Shown here: positions 38,322 to 48,047 of the stretch, piece after piece
Position numbering within the stretch: the stretch's first letter is position 1
How the letters are laid out: every line of letters starts with the position of its first letter
Origin: Lachnospiraceae bacterium
GTDB taxonomy: Bacteria > Bacillota_A > Clostridia > Lachnospirales > Lachnospiraceae
Reading direction: 5' to 3'
Length of the DNA: 64,000 nucleotides
Assembly: GCA_017416505.1 (NCBI GenBank)
Contig: JAFQCI010000148.1
Coordinates: 62,001-126,000, forward strand
Notes under the pieces: model-generated
What the model saw: the letters and a program-made list of their open reading frames with translations, nothing else
Database searches by the model: none
What the model was told of the DNA's origin: nothing
Position numbers and translations under genes: made by a program

Positions 38322-39416
38322 TTAGTCTTCTTTTGCTGTGATGTATCCCTGAGCCTTTAATAATTCAGCACATAATACAGCACCGCCTGCTGCACCACGA
38401 ACAGTATTATGAGATAATCCTACAAACTTATAGTCGTATACAGTATCTTCTCTTAAACGTCCGATAGATACACCCATACCTCTTTCGTAATCTACATCCA
38501 ATGCAACCTGTGGGCGGTTATCTTCTTCTAAGTATTGGATAAACTGCTTTGGTGCACTTGGTAAATTTAATTCCTGAGGTAAGCCCTTGAAATTTACTAA
38601 TTTTTCGATTAATTGTTCCTTTGTAGGTTTCTTCTTAAAGGAAACGAACGCTGCTGCTGTATGTCCATTTAATACAGGAACACGGATACATTGACAAGTA
38701 ATAACAGGACCGTCTTCTGCTTTCTTAATTACTCCGTCTTCAATCTTTCCCCATAATCTTAATGGTTCCTGCTCAGACTTTTCTTCTTCTCCACCAATGT
38801 AAGGAATGATATTTCCTACCATTTCAGGCCAGTCTTTAAAATTCTTACCAGCACCTGAAATTGCCTGGTATGTAGTAGCTACTACAACCGTTGGTTCAAA
38901 TTCCTTCCATGCAGTAAGTGCTGGAGCGTAACTTTGGATAGAGCAGTTAGGCTTTACAGCAACGAAACCTCTCTTTGTTCCTAATCTTTCTTTTTGGAAC
39001 TTGATTACTTCAAAGTGTTCTGGATTGATTTCTGGTACTACCATAGGTACATCAGGAGTCCATCTGTGAGCACTGTTATTAGAAACAACTGGTGTTTCAG
39101 TCTTTGCATATGCTTCTTCGATAGCTTTAATTTCTTCTTTTGTCATATCTACTGCAGAGAATACAAAGTCAACGGTCTTTGCAACTTCTTCTACATCATT
39201 TACATTATGAACAATGATTTTCTTAACTGCTTCCGGCATTGGTGTATCCATCTTCCATCTGTCACCAACTGCTTCTTCATAAGTCTTTCCTGCACTTCTT
39301 GGACTTGCTGCAATTGTAACAACTTCAAACCAAGGATGATTTTCCAATAATGCAATAAATCTTTGACCTACCATACCGGTACCACCAAGAATACCAACTC
39401 TTAACTTTTCACTCAT
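38322..39416 (-). CDS. asd: Aspartate-semialdehyde dehydrogenase (long form)
   Basis: The 364-residue protein has the NADP motif VGILGGTGMVGQRFIALL, the active-site Cys in VKPNCSIQSYAPAL, and PVLNGHTAAAFVSFKK. It is of the longer archaeal/fungal-type Asd also found in Clostridia, rather than the 330-residue Bacillus type. It reduces aspartyl phosphate on the way to lysine, threonine and methionine. Single-gene unit. Confidence 0.93.
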   Translation of the reverse strand: MSEKLRVGILGGTGMVGQRFIALLENHPWFEVVTIAASPRSAGKTYEEAVGDRWKMDTPMPEAVKKIIVHNVNDVEEVAKTVDFVFSAVDMTKEEIKAIEEAYAKTETPVVSNNSAHRWTPDVPMVVPEINPEHFEVIKFQKERLGTKRGFVAVKPNCSIQSYAPALTAWKEFEPTVVVATTYQAISGAGKNFKDWPEMVGNIIPYIGGEEEKSEQEPLRLWGKIEDGVIKKAEDGPVITCQCIRVPVLNGHTAAAFVSFKKKPTKEQLIEKLVNFKGLPQELNLPSAPKQFIQYLEEDNRPQVALDVDYERGMGVSIGRLREDTVYDYKFVGLSHNTVRGAAGGAVLCAELLKAQGYITAKED

Positions 39417-39500
39417 GATAATTCTCCATTCTTTCTAATTAGATAACGACATTTCGCATTTTGTTTTTCTTACGCGAACAACTGTCTTTGCTATACAGAT

Positions 39501-39527
39501 ATTATACTATTTTTTATGTTTTTTCAA
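39501..39527 (-). promoter_or_regulatory. Candidate asd promoter
   Basis: Minus-strand TATAAT (39506-39501) with TTGAAA 15 bp upstream (39527-39522). The spacer is short. A leader of about 75 nt follows; no riboswitch fold was recognised in it. Confidence 0.45.
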
Positions 39528-39701
39528 GTGTTATTTTATATTTTTTTGTATTTATTTTAAAACAAACCCATCCCGCATAAATATATATACATATTATGAC
39601 AGTAAAAATTCTTATATCACATGATTCATTCTTAAGGATTTACATTGCTGAATCAAATCACACAATTGGCATTTTGATTTAGGTAAATTTTGCACATATA
39701 A

Positions 39702-40109
39702 TTACTCATCTGTTGACACACTATACCATCCTTCGCTTATTTCTTTTACATTAACAAACTTAAATTCATCCGAACACTTATCAGTAATATATGTGTCTTT
39801 GGTATTTAGAATATATACATATCCCCTTGAGTTTCCCAACATCCCTCTATAAGTCCAAAAATATATGGATGGCTTACCTTCAAATATAGCCATACATACT
39901 GTACCTGTATCGGCAAGCTGTTCATATTTATCTGGCAATTCTATCAAACCATTATCTCCTATTTCATAATTACCCTTCATAATTTCAGCCACAACATATT
40001 CCATATCCGACTTATTCTCATCAAAATCATATGACTTCTTGTCATTACTGAAAATTAATACAATCATTAAAATCACTATCAAAAAGATTATTTTAATACC
40101 CTTATACAT
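39702..40109 (-). CDS. Small membrane-anchored hypothetical protein
   Basis: The 135-residue protein has an N-terminal anchor (IIFLIVILMIVLIF) and a soluble, acidic domain of about 110 residues. Not recognised. The sequence just beyond its stop (GGCATTTTGATTTAGGTAA) resembles that just beyond the gene at 42715, which suggests both lie in a duplicated block. Confidence 0.6.
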   Translation of the reverse strand: MYKGIKIIFLIVILMIVLIFSNDKKSYDFDENKSDMEYVVAEIMKGNYEIGDNGLIELPDKYEQLADTGTVCMAIFEGKPSIYFWTYRGMLGNSRGYVYILNTKDTYITDKCSDEFKFVNVKEISEGWYSVSTDE

Positions 40110-40120
40110 TTTTTATCATC

Positions 40121-40304
40121 TCATTTCCCGTGTGTTTTTTTATAAAATTCAATTTCTCGTGCATCTTTGTCTACTATTTCACCATCAACACCATTGTCAA
40201 AACCTAATTCTACCAATATTTCCTCTATTTCTTTATATCCTCTTCCTCTCCTAACTTCATAGAATCAATATAGTGTTCATCCTGTAATCTGTCCTTATGT
40301 TCAT
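40121..40304 (-). pseudogene. Out-of-frame tail of the decayed paralogue
   Basis: After the stop at 40301, another frame encodes YDEHKDRLQDEHYIDSMKLG, almost identical to the C-terminus of the 41829 gene, followed in a third frame by KEIEEILVELGFDNGVDGEI and ending at a stop at 40121. Coding-like but broken by frameshifts. Confidence 0.6.
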
Positions 40305-40600
40305 CGTACACCAGAATACGTTAATACGTCCCCATACTTACTTTCGATATATTCAGTTACAGTTTCGATGGCTACAGATTCTTTTTCTTCATGTGGTATT
40401 CCCTTTTGAACAATTGACTTAATTATAAGAATCAGCATTCCAACTGTTATCAAAAAGAAAACTATTATAAAAGGAAACAGACAAGCTGCAATAATTAATT
40501 TAATACTCGCTTCCTTGCTTTTCTTTGATTGTTTCGTTTTTCCGTTTTGATGATATAGAACCTTGTTTACCATAAAGAAAAGTGATGTAAGTATCTTCAA
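40301..40600 (-). pseudogene. Internally deleted paralogue of the 41829-42622 gene
   Basis: The 99-residue frame contains QNGKTKQSKKSKEASIKLII and ESVAIETVTEYIESKYGDVL, matching the paralogue near 42.5 kb, but after SGVR it stops. Compared with that paralogue, about 130 codons are missing, and the remaining tail is out of frame. Start codon uncertain (TTG at 40600 is the longest). A decayed duplicate. Confidence 0.6.
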
Positions 40601-40668
40601 ATTTTCAATATCACTCCAAATTCACATACATCCAATTCGTTTACATATTTAATTGCATTTTTATGTTT

Positions 40669-41178
40669 TCAATCATTCTCCATCGCCTTATCATAAATCG
40701 TATACTCGAAAAATTTATAATGAAATCTACGTTTGGACACCTCTAAATTTTCTTCGCCCTGTACTAAAATAGTATATGTATCTTCAATCAATTTTTTTAT
40801 TTCATCTTCTTTTTCAGCCAAACTAGCTGGCACAAAGATTTGATATACTTCTACCCAATCAGCATAATCATTTATTTCTGCAAGAACTATCTTTTCCTCT
40901 ATAAACAAAAACAATGCATATGTAAACTCTGCTGCCCATCTATACTCTGGATGTTCGTTAAAATAACCACTTCTCATAAGACAGACTTTTTTTTCTTCAT
41001 CCTGCACTACCTTATCGTTAAATTTAAAAAAATCTACATTTATAAAAGGATTCATTCCTCTTCCCATTGGATCTTCAAATGTATTCTTTATTACTTCTGC
41101 AATATTTAAAGCAATTTCATACTTTCCTCTTAAACTTTCTTCCTCTTCTTTTGTAATTTTTTGATATTTGTATTCCAT
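40669..41178 (-). CDS. Hypothetical protein with intact frame (paralogue of 41232-41739)
   Basis: The 169-residue protein starts MEYKYQKITKEEEESLRGKY; it is soluble and acidic, with FTYALFLFIEEKIVLAEIND and VPASLAEKEDEIKKLIEDTY. GGAAGG lies upstream. The gene at 41232-41739 is a frameshifted sister of about 50 percent identity. No function is recognised; small acidic duplicated genes like this occur as immunity-type genes, but there is no toxin here to support that. Confidence 0.65.
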   Translation of the reverse strand: MEYKYQKITKEEEESLRGKYEIALNIAEVIKNTFEDPMGRGMNPFINVDFFKFNDKVVQDEEKKVCLMRSGYFNEHPEYRWAAEFTYALFLFIEEKIVLAEINDYADWVEVYQIFVPASLAEKEDEIKKLIEDTYTILVQGEENLEVSKRRFHYKFFEYTIYDKAMEND

Positions 41179-41231
41179 AGATTTTCCTTCCTTTATATAT
41201 TCAAGTATATCCTCATATTTTTTATCATTTC

Positions 41232-41739
41232 TTATATTTCCCTATCATAACAAACATATCCTTTATATCCTTCATAATCCCATGTTATTTTACTTGATGT
41301 ATTTCCTTTCCTTTTCCCATAAAACATGACGGTATACATATCTTCTATTACTTTTTTTATTTCTTCTTCCTTTTCTGCTAAACTGGAAGGTGCAAATATT
41401 TGAACCATATCTATCCAGCCACCCCAGTCACCCATTTCTACTACTACTATCTCTTCTTCAATAAACAAAAACAATGCATGAAAAAACTCTACTCTAAACT
41501 TATATTCCGGACAACTATCATGATAACCACACTTCATTAAACAAACTTTTTTTTTCATCATCTTGTACTACCCATTCATTAAATTCAAAATATCCAACAA
41601 AAGTAAATGGATTAAATAAAAACTCTTCCGGATTTTCATAGTCATTCTTTAGCATTATAGCAATTTTTAAAGCAGCTTCATATTTTTCCTTTAGACTTTC
41701 CTCCTCCTCTTTTGTAATTTTTTGATATTTGTATCCCAT
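41232..41739 (-). pseudogene. Frameshifted paralogue of the 40669 gene
   Basis: The first part starts MGYKYQKITKEEEESLKEKY (ATG 41739, AGGGAGG upstream) and leaves frame at a run of nine A (41547-41555). The second part resumes KKVCLMKCGYHDSCPEYKF in another frame to 41232. The intact sister has eight A at the same place. Either a simple insertion, transcript slippage at A9, or a sequencing error. Confidence 0.7.
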
Positions 41740-41828
41740 AGATTTTCCTCCCTTAAAATAAAAAATGCCATACAATGTGTTCCATCCCATACCCTTGCTC
41801 ATTTTCAGCATTTTCTTTTTTACTTTTC

Positions 41829-42622
41829 TTAATCTCCATTGTTCTCTTCCTCTCCTAACTTCATAGAATCAATATAGTGTTCATCCTGTAACCTGTCCTT
41901 ATGTTCATCAAACACTTGATTTTCAAAAACATATATATAAATACATACATCTTTATCAAGATATGGTACCAATTCATTTAATTCCTGAATCAATTGTCCA
42001 CTATCATAAATATGACGTTCTCTTTCTGGTATATACAATTTAAAACTTATCCCTCCTTTTTTATTTAACAATTCATTTACTATCTCCTCAGCACTATAAT
42101 CAAGCTCCCATTCCGTCGATAGTCTTCTTCCCAAATTGTATTCCAAAACATAATCCTCTAAACTTGAATTTTTTAAATAAGAATCCATCCATTCCATCAT
42201 TCTATCTTTTATATAATAACAATAATAGGTCTCATATTCTATATACATACATTCATTTTCATAATCTTCAAAAACCCTAAAATAGAATGAAAGCCCCTCA
42301 TCGTTTATAAATTCAACATCCCTGTAAACTTTAGCATTAAAAATTCCAGTTCTTCCTTCATGTGCACTAGAATATGTTAATACGTCCCCATATTTTTCTT
42401 CGATATATTTGGTTACAGTTTCGATGGCTACAGATTCTTTTTTTCAAGTGGTATTCCCTTTTGAGGAATGAGTGCCATAATTAAAAGAAATATCGTTATT
42501 CCTATCACCGAAAAGAAAGCCATTACGAAGGGAAACAGACAAGCTGCAATAATTAATTTAATACTTGCTTCCTTGCTTTTCTTTGATTGTTTCGTTTTTC
42601 CGTTTTGATTTGTGTTTTTCAT
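41829..42622 (-). pseudogene. Membrane-anchored paralogue split by a frameshift at A AAA AAG
   Basis: The N-terminal part (ATG 42622, GGGGGGAAAT upstream) encodes a Lys-rich start and membrane helices, then QKGIPLEKKNL and a stop at 42428. Shifting -1 at the heptamer A AAA AAG (T7 at 42438-42444 on the plus strand) gives ESVAIETVTKYIEEKYGDVL and an open frame to 41829, about 264 residues in all. The paralogue at 40301 has the same join without a shift. Called a pseudogene by default; programmed frameshifting is possible. Confidence 0.6.
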
Positions 42623-42636
42623 ATTTCCCCCCTTAT

Positions 42637-42680
42637 AAAAAAAATTCGGTCGCAACAATATCACATCATTGTAACCGAAC
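42637..42680 (-). terminator. Terminator of the 42715 gene
   Basis: On the minus strand TTCGGT..ACCGAA with an inner CAAT/ATTG stem, followed by eight T. Confidence 0.75.
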
Positions 42681-42714
42681 TTTCATAGCATTTTGACCTT
42701 AGGTAACAATTCTA

Positions 42715-43203
42715 CTAGTTTTCACTTTCAACATACATACCCACATTTTTCAAATCCCGAAAAACCTTAAAATGATATATATGTTTCTTTGGAATCTCAT
42801 CTTTCTGACGAACTCTGACATGGAACATCTTCTTTTTTTTATCAATAAAAAAAACATTCCAATAACTCTCTCCAAATACAATTCTTGTCTTCCATTGTTT
42901 TACACGTAAATACCTCAATTCATCCCCATATTTTTTATTAATATATTCTTTTGCCACTTTTATGGCTGCTGACTCTAATTTATTAATCTGGACTTCATTT
43001 AGAATAATACAAATTAGCCCAATAACCAATAGTACAATATAAATGCGCCAAAATATTGCACCAAAAACAATACCCTTATCTAAAGTCATCCCTCCTGAAA
43101 GTACAAAAATCCAAAACGATACTGTAAATCCTAACCATAATAAGCCAGCTATAATAGCAGGTAATAAACAAGCAATTAAAACATATTCTATCCACTTTTT
43201 CAT
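42715..43203 (-). CDS. Membrane-anchored hypothetical protein, same family as 41829 and 40301
   Basis: About 162 residues: MKKWIEYVLIACLLPAIIAG, a second and third membrane helix to about residue 80, then ESAAIKVAKEYINKKYGDEL and a basic C-terminal domain. The motif ExxAI-x5-YI-x2-KYGD-x-L is shared with the 40301 and 41829 genes, with low identity elsewhere. The ATG at 43203 follows AAGGAG. The only intact member of the three. Function unknown. Confidence 0.65.
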   Translation of the reverse strand: MKKWIEYVLIACLLPAIIAGLLWLGFTVSFWIFVLSGGMTLDKGIVFGAIFWRIYIVLLVIGLICIILNEVQINKLESAAIKVAKEYINKKYGDELRYLRVKQWKTRIVFGESYWNVFFIDKKKKMFHVRVRQKDEIPKKHIYHFKVFRDLKNVGMYVESEN

Positions 43204-43254
43204 AAACTTCTCCTTGTATCCCCCCACAATTCAGCATATTATCAAAAGATATAT

Positions 43255-46200
43255 TTATAACAATTCCTTCACATCATCCCACAATTCAAATCGATGTTTA
43301 CAGGTTCGTTTGATATAATACAAGGTTTCGTCTGCCTTCTTCATGGTTTCGTCAATACCGTCCTTCATATCTATCGCTTCTACCGTAGCAATTCCCACGG
43401 AGCAGGAAACAAAATAATCAGGATCTACGGTTACTTTTCTTCCAATTTTGGTACTGATATCATCCAGAAAATAATTACAATTTCGGATGGATTCATAGAT
43501 ACACTCTGCAGTATGGCGTATTTCTTCCTTTTCGCCACTTCGTAATATCATTACAAATTCATCCCCGCCATACCGAACTGCAAAACCGTTTTCCTTGGAC
43601 AATTCTTTTAAGATATTTGAAAACTTCACTAAAATCAAATCACCAATATCATGACCATAATTATCATTGTAATATTTGAAATTATCCAAATCCGCATAGA
43701 AAATAGTAATCTCTTCTTTTTCATCTAATTGGGCTGATAATTCCTCAATTTTTTCAGCGAATCCCTGCCTGTTATATAAAGCAGTCAAACGGTCCAGTAC
43801 TGCAATATTCTTTAATCTCTCATTCATCCGGGATAATTTTCGATTCATCTGCTCTACCTTGGACTTATCTTCCAGATGTTCCACTGCATCCAGAAAATGT
43901 CGGAACAAGAACTCAAAATAGTCCAAACTGATATTGGCAAGCACAAATTTATTGGTCTGGGTATACCAGTTATCTTTCATCATGACATAGGAAATGAAAA
44001 TACTATCTAACTTTTCATTCACGAATAAAGGTACTGCCATAAAAGAGCAAATCTTATCCCTGTCAAAAATCGAGATAATCTCGTTATAACCATAGTAATT
44101 CTTATCCAGCTTTGTAGTAACAAAGGAAGACTTATTCTTTTCAAAATAGCGAACTACTTTTTTCACCAACTGTTCTTCATCCAAACTGCACTCGGTATCA
44201 TTATAGCGGATAACAGGCTTTCCTCCCTCATAACGAAGAAACAACATATGATCCACATAAAAATTATTCTTAAAATTCAAAATATTACTTTCAATCAGAC
44301 TTTCCACATCTTTGTTTTGAGAATTTACCATCTTCTGCCAGATAGTGAGGAATCCCATATTTTCTTTTGTTTCATCTAATTCCTTCTTCATGGCAAAAAT
44401 ATGTGCAGATTCAATCAACTCATCCAAAGCAACCGATACCACTGGCAGATGAGCCCCTTCCATATGATATTCCATATGCTTCATAGCATATAATACGATT
44501 TCTTTTTGTTTATTATATTGCTTTTCTTCACAATATTCCAAGGCCTGCTGCAATACTGCCATTGCCTTCTTTTCTTCTCCTAATATCTTATGGCACTTCG
44601 CTTTTTCCACGCAGAACTGCACATAATTAAAGAATGCTCCACCAGTAGAACGCTCCACAGGAAGTTCCGCAGAAACAAAGTTTTCCATAGCTTCTTCGTA
44701 TTTTCCTTCTGACATTAAAATCAGTCCGCGGTTAAAGAAATATAAAAATACATCATCATCCCAATAATAGTACATCTTATTCTTGGTTTCCCCATGAACG
44801 ATATAGTCCAAAAATTGCTGGGCATTTTTCACATTGCTCTTACAGTTATACATAACGTTCAACCGATAAGAACAAAGTGCCTTTAATCCATACAATTTCG
44901 AAATATGACAAACTCGCATACTGTCTTTCTTTAAAACCGTAAGCAGCTTCATGCAATAGGAAACAAATTTATCCGCATTGGCATAATCTCCAGCAAGAAT
45001 CGCATTAATCGTCATATTATATAGAGTTTCTGAAACATATTCATAACTTTCCAACTGATAAAAAATCATCAGTCCTTTACAAAAGAAATCGTGCGCCTGT
45101 TCGTGCATTTCTCTTGCACAACAGTTATATCCAAGACCATTATACATCTTACCTTCTTCAAACAAGTCTGAAGTTACGCGTATTACCGGTTTGGTTTTAA
45201 AAATATAAAAATAATCTGACACATCAAAATATCCGTTAGAAGATGCAATCATCAATGCTTTCCGGTATGCAGCGATTAAAAAATATTTATTCTCTAACTG
45301 TTCTGCAATCTTCCAGCCTTTCTTTTGATACTTCAATCGTGCCTCAAGGCCTTCTACCTTATAGTACAAATCCTTATTATTATCGTAAGCATAAACATAG
45401 ATATGTGCCAAATGATTATAATAACGATATTTCTTACATTTCTCTACTAACTTTTCAAGTTCTGGGCCCCCATCTTCACACAGCCAGATATTCTCCCAAC
45501 CGTTATACCTTGACATATGTTCCAATAATTCTGCACGAAACAATAAAAAGTCGTCCTGCAATTCTTCCGCTAATTTCTGGCATTCCCCGGCGGTTTTTTG
45601 AGCAAGCTGCGACTGGTCATTATAGATTTCTACAAAGGTCATAATCATGTAATATAAATACATATAATAAATCTTATTACTGTCATGATCCGAAATCTGG
45701 TCTGCAATCTGCTTCATGGCATCGCAAATTAAAAGGGCATTAGCAACATCCCCTTGATACACACTCACCTTGGCATAAGATTCCAGTATCTTAAACTTCT
45801 TTGCAGGCGTTACCGTCAAATCTTCTACTTCGAATTTATGATATAAAATAGACAGGTAGTACCTTGCCTGCTCCATAGCAAGCATCTCAATCATATTAGA
45901 AATCTTTTCAATGTAGTTATCCATATGATGCAAATGAAAATGAAATGTAGAAGATTCTACCTCCAGCACTTCGTCCCCTCTCCAGTCAATGAATTTGTCT
46001 TTCGCAATACAAATATCACTTAGCTCTTTTAAGATTTCTTCACAATACTCCATAGGACTGTAATAATCATTATACGTCAGCAACATTCCTAAATTTTTCG
46101 TGGATTTTTCCATCAAACGAAGAATCACCTTTAAAGAAGAACTACCTGCCACGTGCAATTTATGTAGAATAAAAATAGCTGGTTTTTTCTCAGTAAAATA

Positions 46201-46611
46201 CCCAATCATCCGAACAATAGAATCCAGCATTTCTTCCTCTTCATTGGCGACTTCCCCTATGATAACTTCATCCGTTCGTCTCGCTTTTCCGTTTTTAAAA
46301 TAAGACAACAAAATATCTCGATGCATCGGATAAATCTGACATATCTCCATCAAATCTTCATAGGAAAGATTTTCCTCGTTACATCTTTCCTTCACCCAGT
46401 CAAAAAAAGGATGATAGGCAACACTCATCCTACTACCACAAAACTCATAATAATAAAAAGACGTCCTTTTCCATTTTCGTTGCAATGCTTTCACAATTTC
46501 TGAATTAATATCAAAGGAATTATAATGGGAAATATATAAAAAATTTTCCCGCTTCTTCCCTAAATCCTTCCATATCTTTTCTGTCAATTCAAATACATGC
46601 TGTCCATCCAT
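43255..46611 (-). CDS. Large diguanylate cyclase with TPR-like and GAF regions
   Basis: The 1118-residue soluble protein has an N-terminal region of about 230 residues that resembles a degenerate AAA/STAND module without a Walker A, a long helical TPR-like stretch (about 240-740), a GAF-like domain (about 780-930), a coiled coil, and a C-terminal GGDEF domain with DRLTALYNRQGF, FYADLDNFKYYND and FAVRYGGDEFVMI. The active-site GGDEF motif is intact. It should make cyclic di-GMP in response to an unknown cytoplasmic signal. Alone in its unit. Confidence 0.85.
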   Translation of the reverse strand: MDGQHVFELTEKIWKDLGKKRENFLYISHYNSFDINSEIVKALQRKWKRTSFYYYEFCGSRMSVAYHPFFDWVKERCNEENLSYEDLMEICQIYPMHRDILLSYFKNGKARRTDEVIIGEVANEEEEMLDSIVRMIGYFTEKKPAIFILHKLHVAGSSSLKVILRLMEKSTKNLGMLLTYNDYYSPMEYCEEILKELSDICIAKDKFIDWRGDEVLEVESSTFHFHLHHMDNYIEKISNMIEMLAMEQARYYLSILYHKFEVEDLTVTPAKKFKILESYAKVSVYQGDVANALLICDAMKQIADQISDHDSNKIYYMYLYYMIMTFVEIYNDQSQLAQKTAGECQKLAEELQDDFLLFRAELLEHMSRYNGWENIWLCEDGGPELEKLVEKCKKYRYYNHLAHIYVYAYDNNKDLYYKVEGLEARLKYQKKGWKIAEQLENKYFLIAAYRKALMIASSNGYFDVSDYFYIFKTKPVIRVTSDLFEEGKMYNGLGYNCCAREMHEQAHDFFCKGLMIFYQLESYEYVSETLYNMTINAILAGDYANADKFVSYCMKLLTVLKKDSMRVCHISKLYGLKALCSYRLNVMYNCKSNVKNAQQFLDYIVHGETKNKMYYYWDDDVFLYFFNRGLILMSEGKYEEAMENFVSAELPVERSTGGAFFNYVQFCVEKAKCHKILGEEKKAMAVLQQALEYCEEKQYNKQKEIVLYAMKHMEYHMEGAHLPVVSVALDELIESAHIFAMKKELDETKENMGFLTIWQKMVNSQNKDVESLIESNILNFKNNFYVDHMLFLRYEGGKPVIRYNDTECSLDEEQLVKKVVRYFEKNKSSFVTTKLDKNYYGYNEIISIFDRDKICSFMAVPLFVNEKLDSIFISYVMMKDNWYTQTNKFVLANISLDYFEFLFRHFLDAVEHLEDKSKVEQMNRKLSRMNERLKNIAVLDRLTALYNRQGFAEKIEELSAQLDEKEEITIFYADLDNFKYYNDNYGHDIGDLILVKFSNILKELSKENGFAVRYGGDEFVMILRSGEKEEIRHTAECIYESIRNCNYFLDDISTKIGRKVTVDPDYFVSCSVGIATVEAIDMKDGIDETMKKADETLYYIKRTCKHRFELWDDVKELL

Positions 46612-46784
46612 ATTGTGTCACCCCTAACATCGCATTAGCTTGAATTATCCTAAATGATTCACAACATATCGTTTAAGGTCGTGAATAATTTCGTATTATT
46701 ATTAATATTTTATAATTTTTTTCGTTAAAAGTAAAGAATTTTCACAATATTTACCTCAAATTATCCTAAATGATTGAGATTTAA

Positions 46785-46828
46785 AAAAAGAAGCGAAGAT
46801 GAATTTTCACTCATCTTTCGCTTCTTTT
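46785..46828 (-). terminator. serA terminator
   Basis: AAAAAGAAGCGAAGATGA and TCATCTTTCGCTTCTTTT form a long stem, followed on the minus strand by a T run. It lies about 20 bp beyond the serA stop. Confidence 0.88.
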
Positions 46829-46849
46829 CGCCTGTTATTTAAACATAAA

Positions 46850-48013
46850 CTATTTCACTACACGTACTTTTAATACACCATCAATCTTTTCTAATGCTTC
46901 AACAATATCAGTAGTAGCTGCACTGTCTATATCCAAAATAGAATATGCATATTCGCCCTTTGACTTATTCATCATATTAGAAATATTAATTCCCTTTGCA
47001 GAAATAATACTTGTAAACTGAGAAATAATGTTAGGAATATTTTTATGATTAATTGTAACACGAGCAGCATTCTGGCAAATACCCATATCACAAGCAGGGT
47101 AATTAACAGAATTCTTAATGTTACCATTTTCAATGTAATCTACGATTTCTTTTACAGCCATTACTGCACAGTTATCTTCTGATTCAGCAGTAGATGCACC
47201 TAAGTGAGGTAAGGTAATTACCTTGTCTGTTCCTGCGATTGCAGCATTTGGGAAATCTGTTACATATACAGAAACTTTTCCGCTTGCTAATGCTTCTTTC
47301 ATATCCGCATCATTTACAAGAGCATCTCTTGAGAAGTTTAAAATCTTAACTCCATCCTTCATCATATCCATAGAATTCTTACAAATCATTTCCTTTGTAG
47401 AATCTAATAGAGGCACATGCATAGTGATATAATCTGCTTCTTTGAAAATATCTTCTACGTTAGTGATGTGCTTAATATCCTTAGATAATTTCCAAGCTGC
47501 ATCTACAGATACATATGGGTCATATCCTAATACTTCCATGCCTAATTTTACTGCTGCATTGGCAACTAAAACACCGATAGCACCTAAACCGATAACACCT
47601 AATTTCTTTCCTTGGATTTCTCCACCAGCGAATTTAGACTTATTCTTTTCTACTGCCTTTGCAATATCAGGGTCACCAGCATTTTCCTTTACCCAGTTGT
47701 ATCCGCCGGTTAAATCTCTGGAAGCCATTAATAATCCAGCAATTACAAGTTCCTTTACACCATTTGCATTTGCGCCTGGAGTATTAAATACAACAATACC
47801 TTTTTCAGCACATTTATCTAATGGAATATTATTTACACCTGCACCTGCTCTTGCGATTGCAAGTAACTGTTCTGATAATTCCAAATCATGCATTGCTGCA
47901 CTACGAACTAAAACTGCTTCTGCTTCTGCAAAATTTTCTACTTTTTCATATCCTTCGCCGAAATTCTTCATACCCACTTCTGCGATTGGATTAAGACAAT
48001 GAATCTTTGTCAT
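46850..48013 (-). CDS. serA: D-3-phosphoglycerate dehydrogenase
   Basis: The 387-residue protein has a 2-hydroxyacid dehydrogenase fold: NAD motif LGVIGLGAIGVLVANAAVKL, DPYVSVDA, TLPHLGASTAESEDN with the catalytic His, and a C-terminal ACT domain (IISQFTSIISAKGINISNMM). First step of serine synthesis; the ACT domain usually binds serine. It lies 34 bp after serC in one operon. Confidence 0.94.
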   Translation of the reverse strand: MTKIHCLNPIAEVGMKNFGEGYEKVENFAEAEAVLVRSAAMHDLELSEQLLAIARAGAGVNNIPLDKCAEKGIVVFNTPGANANGVKELVIAGLLMASRDLTGGYNWVKENAGDPDIAKAVEKNKSKFAGGEIQGKKLGVIGLGAIGVLVANAAVKLGMEVLGYDPYVSVDAAWKLSKDIKHITNVEDIFKEADYITMHVPLLDSTKEMICKNSMDMMKDGVKILNFSRDALVNDADMKEALASGKVSVYVTDFPNAAIAGTDKVITLPHLGASTAESEDNCAVMAVKEIVDYIENGNIKNSVNYPACDMGICQNAARVTINHKNIPNIISQFTSIISAKGINISNMMNKSKGEYAYSILDIDSAATTDIVEALEKIDGVLKVRVVK

Positions 48014-48047
48014 GACTAATCTCCTTTTTTACATTTACACTTTCTTG

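Noticed and set aside
38994..39350. 118-codon open frame on the plus strand opposite asd
   Set aside because: It lies wholly inside the well-conserved asd gene, has no ribosome binding site, and its product is of low-complexity Phe/Cys/Tyr type.
39417..39701. Lysine riboswitch or T-box before asd
   Set aside because: The predicted leader is only about 75 nt and has no T-box sequence or long stem set; the rest of the gap is AT-rich without a fold I could support.
47442..48002. 186-codon plus-strand open frame opposite serA
   Set aside because: A mirror frame of a biased coding sequence; serA motifs on the other strand are unambiguous.
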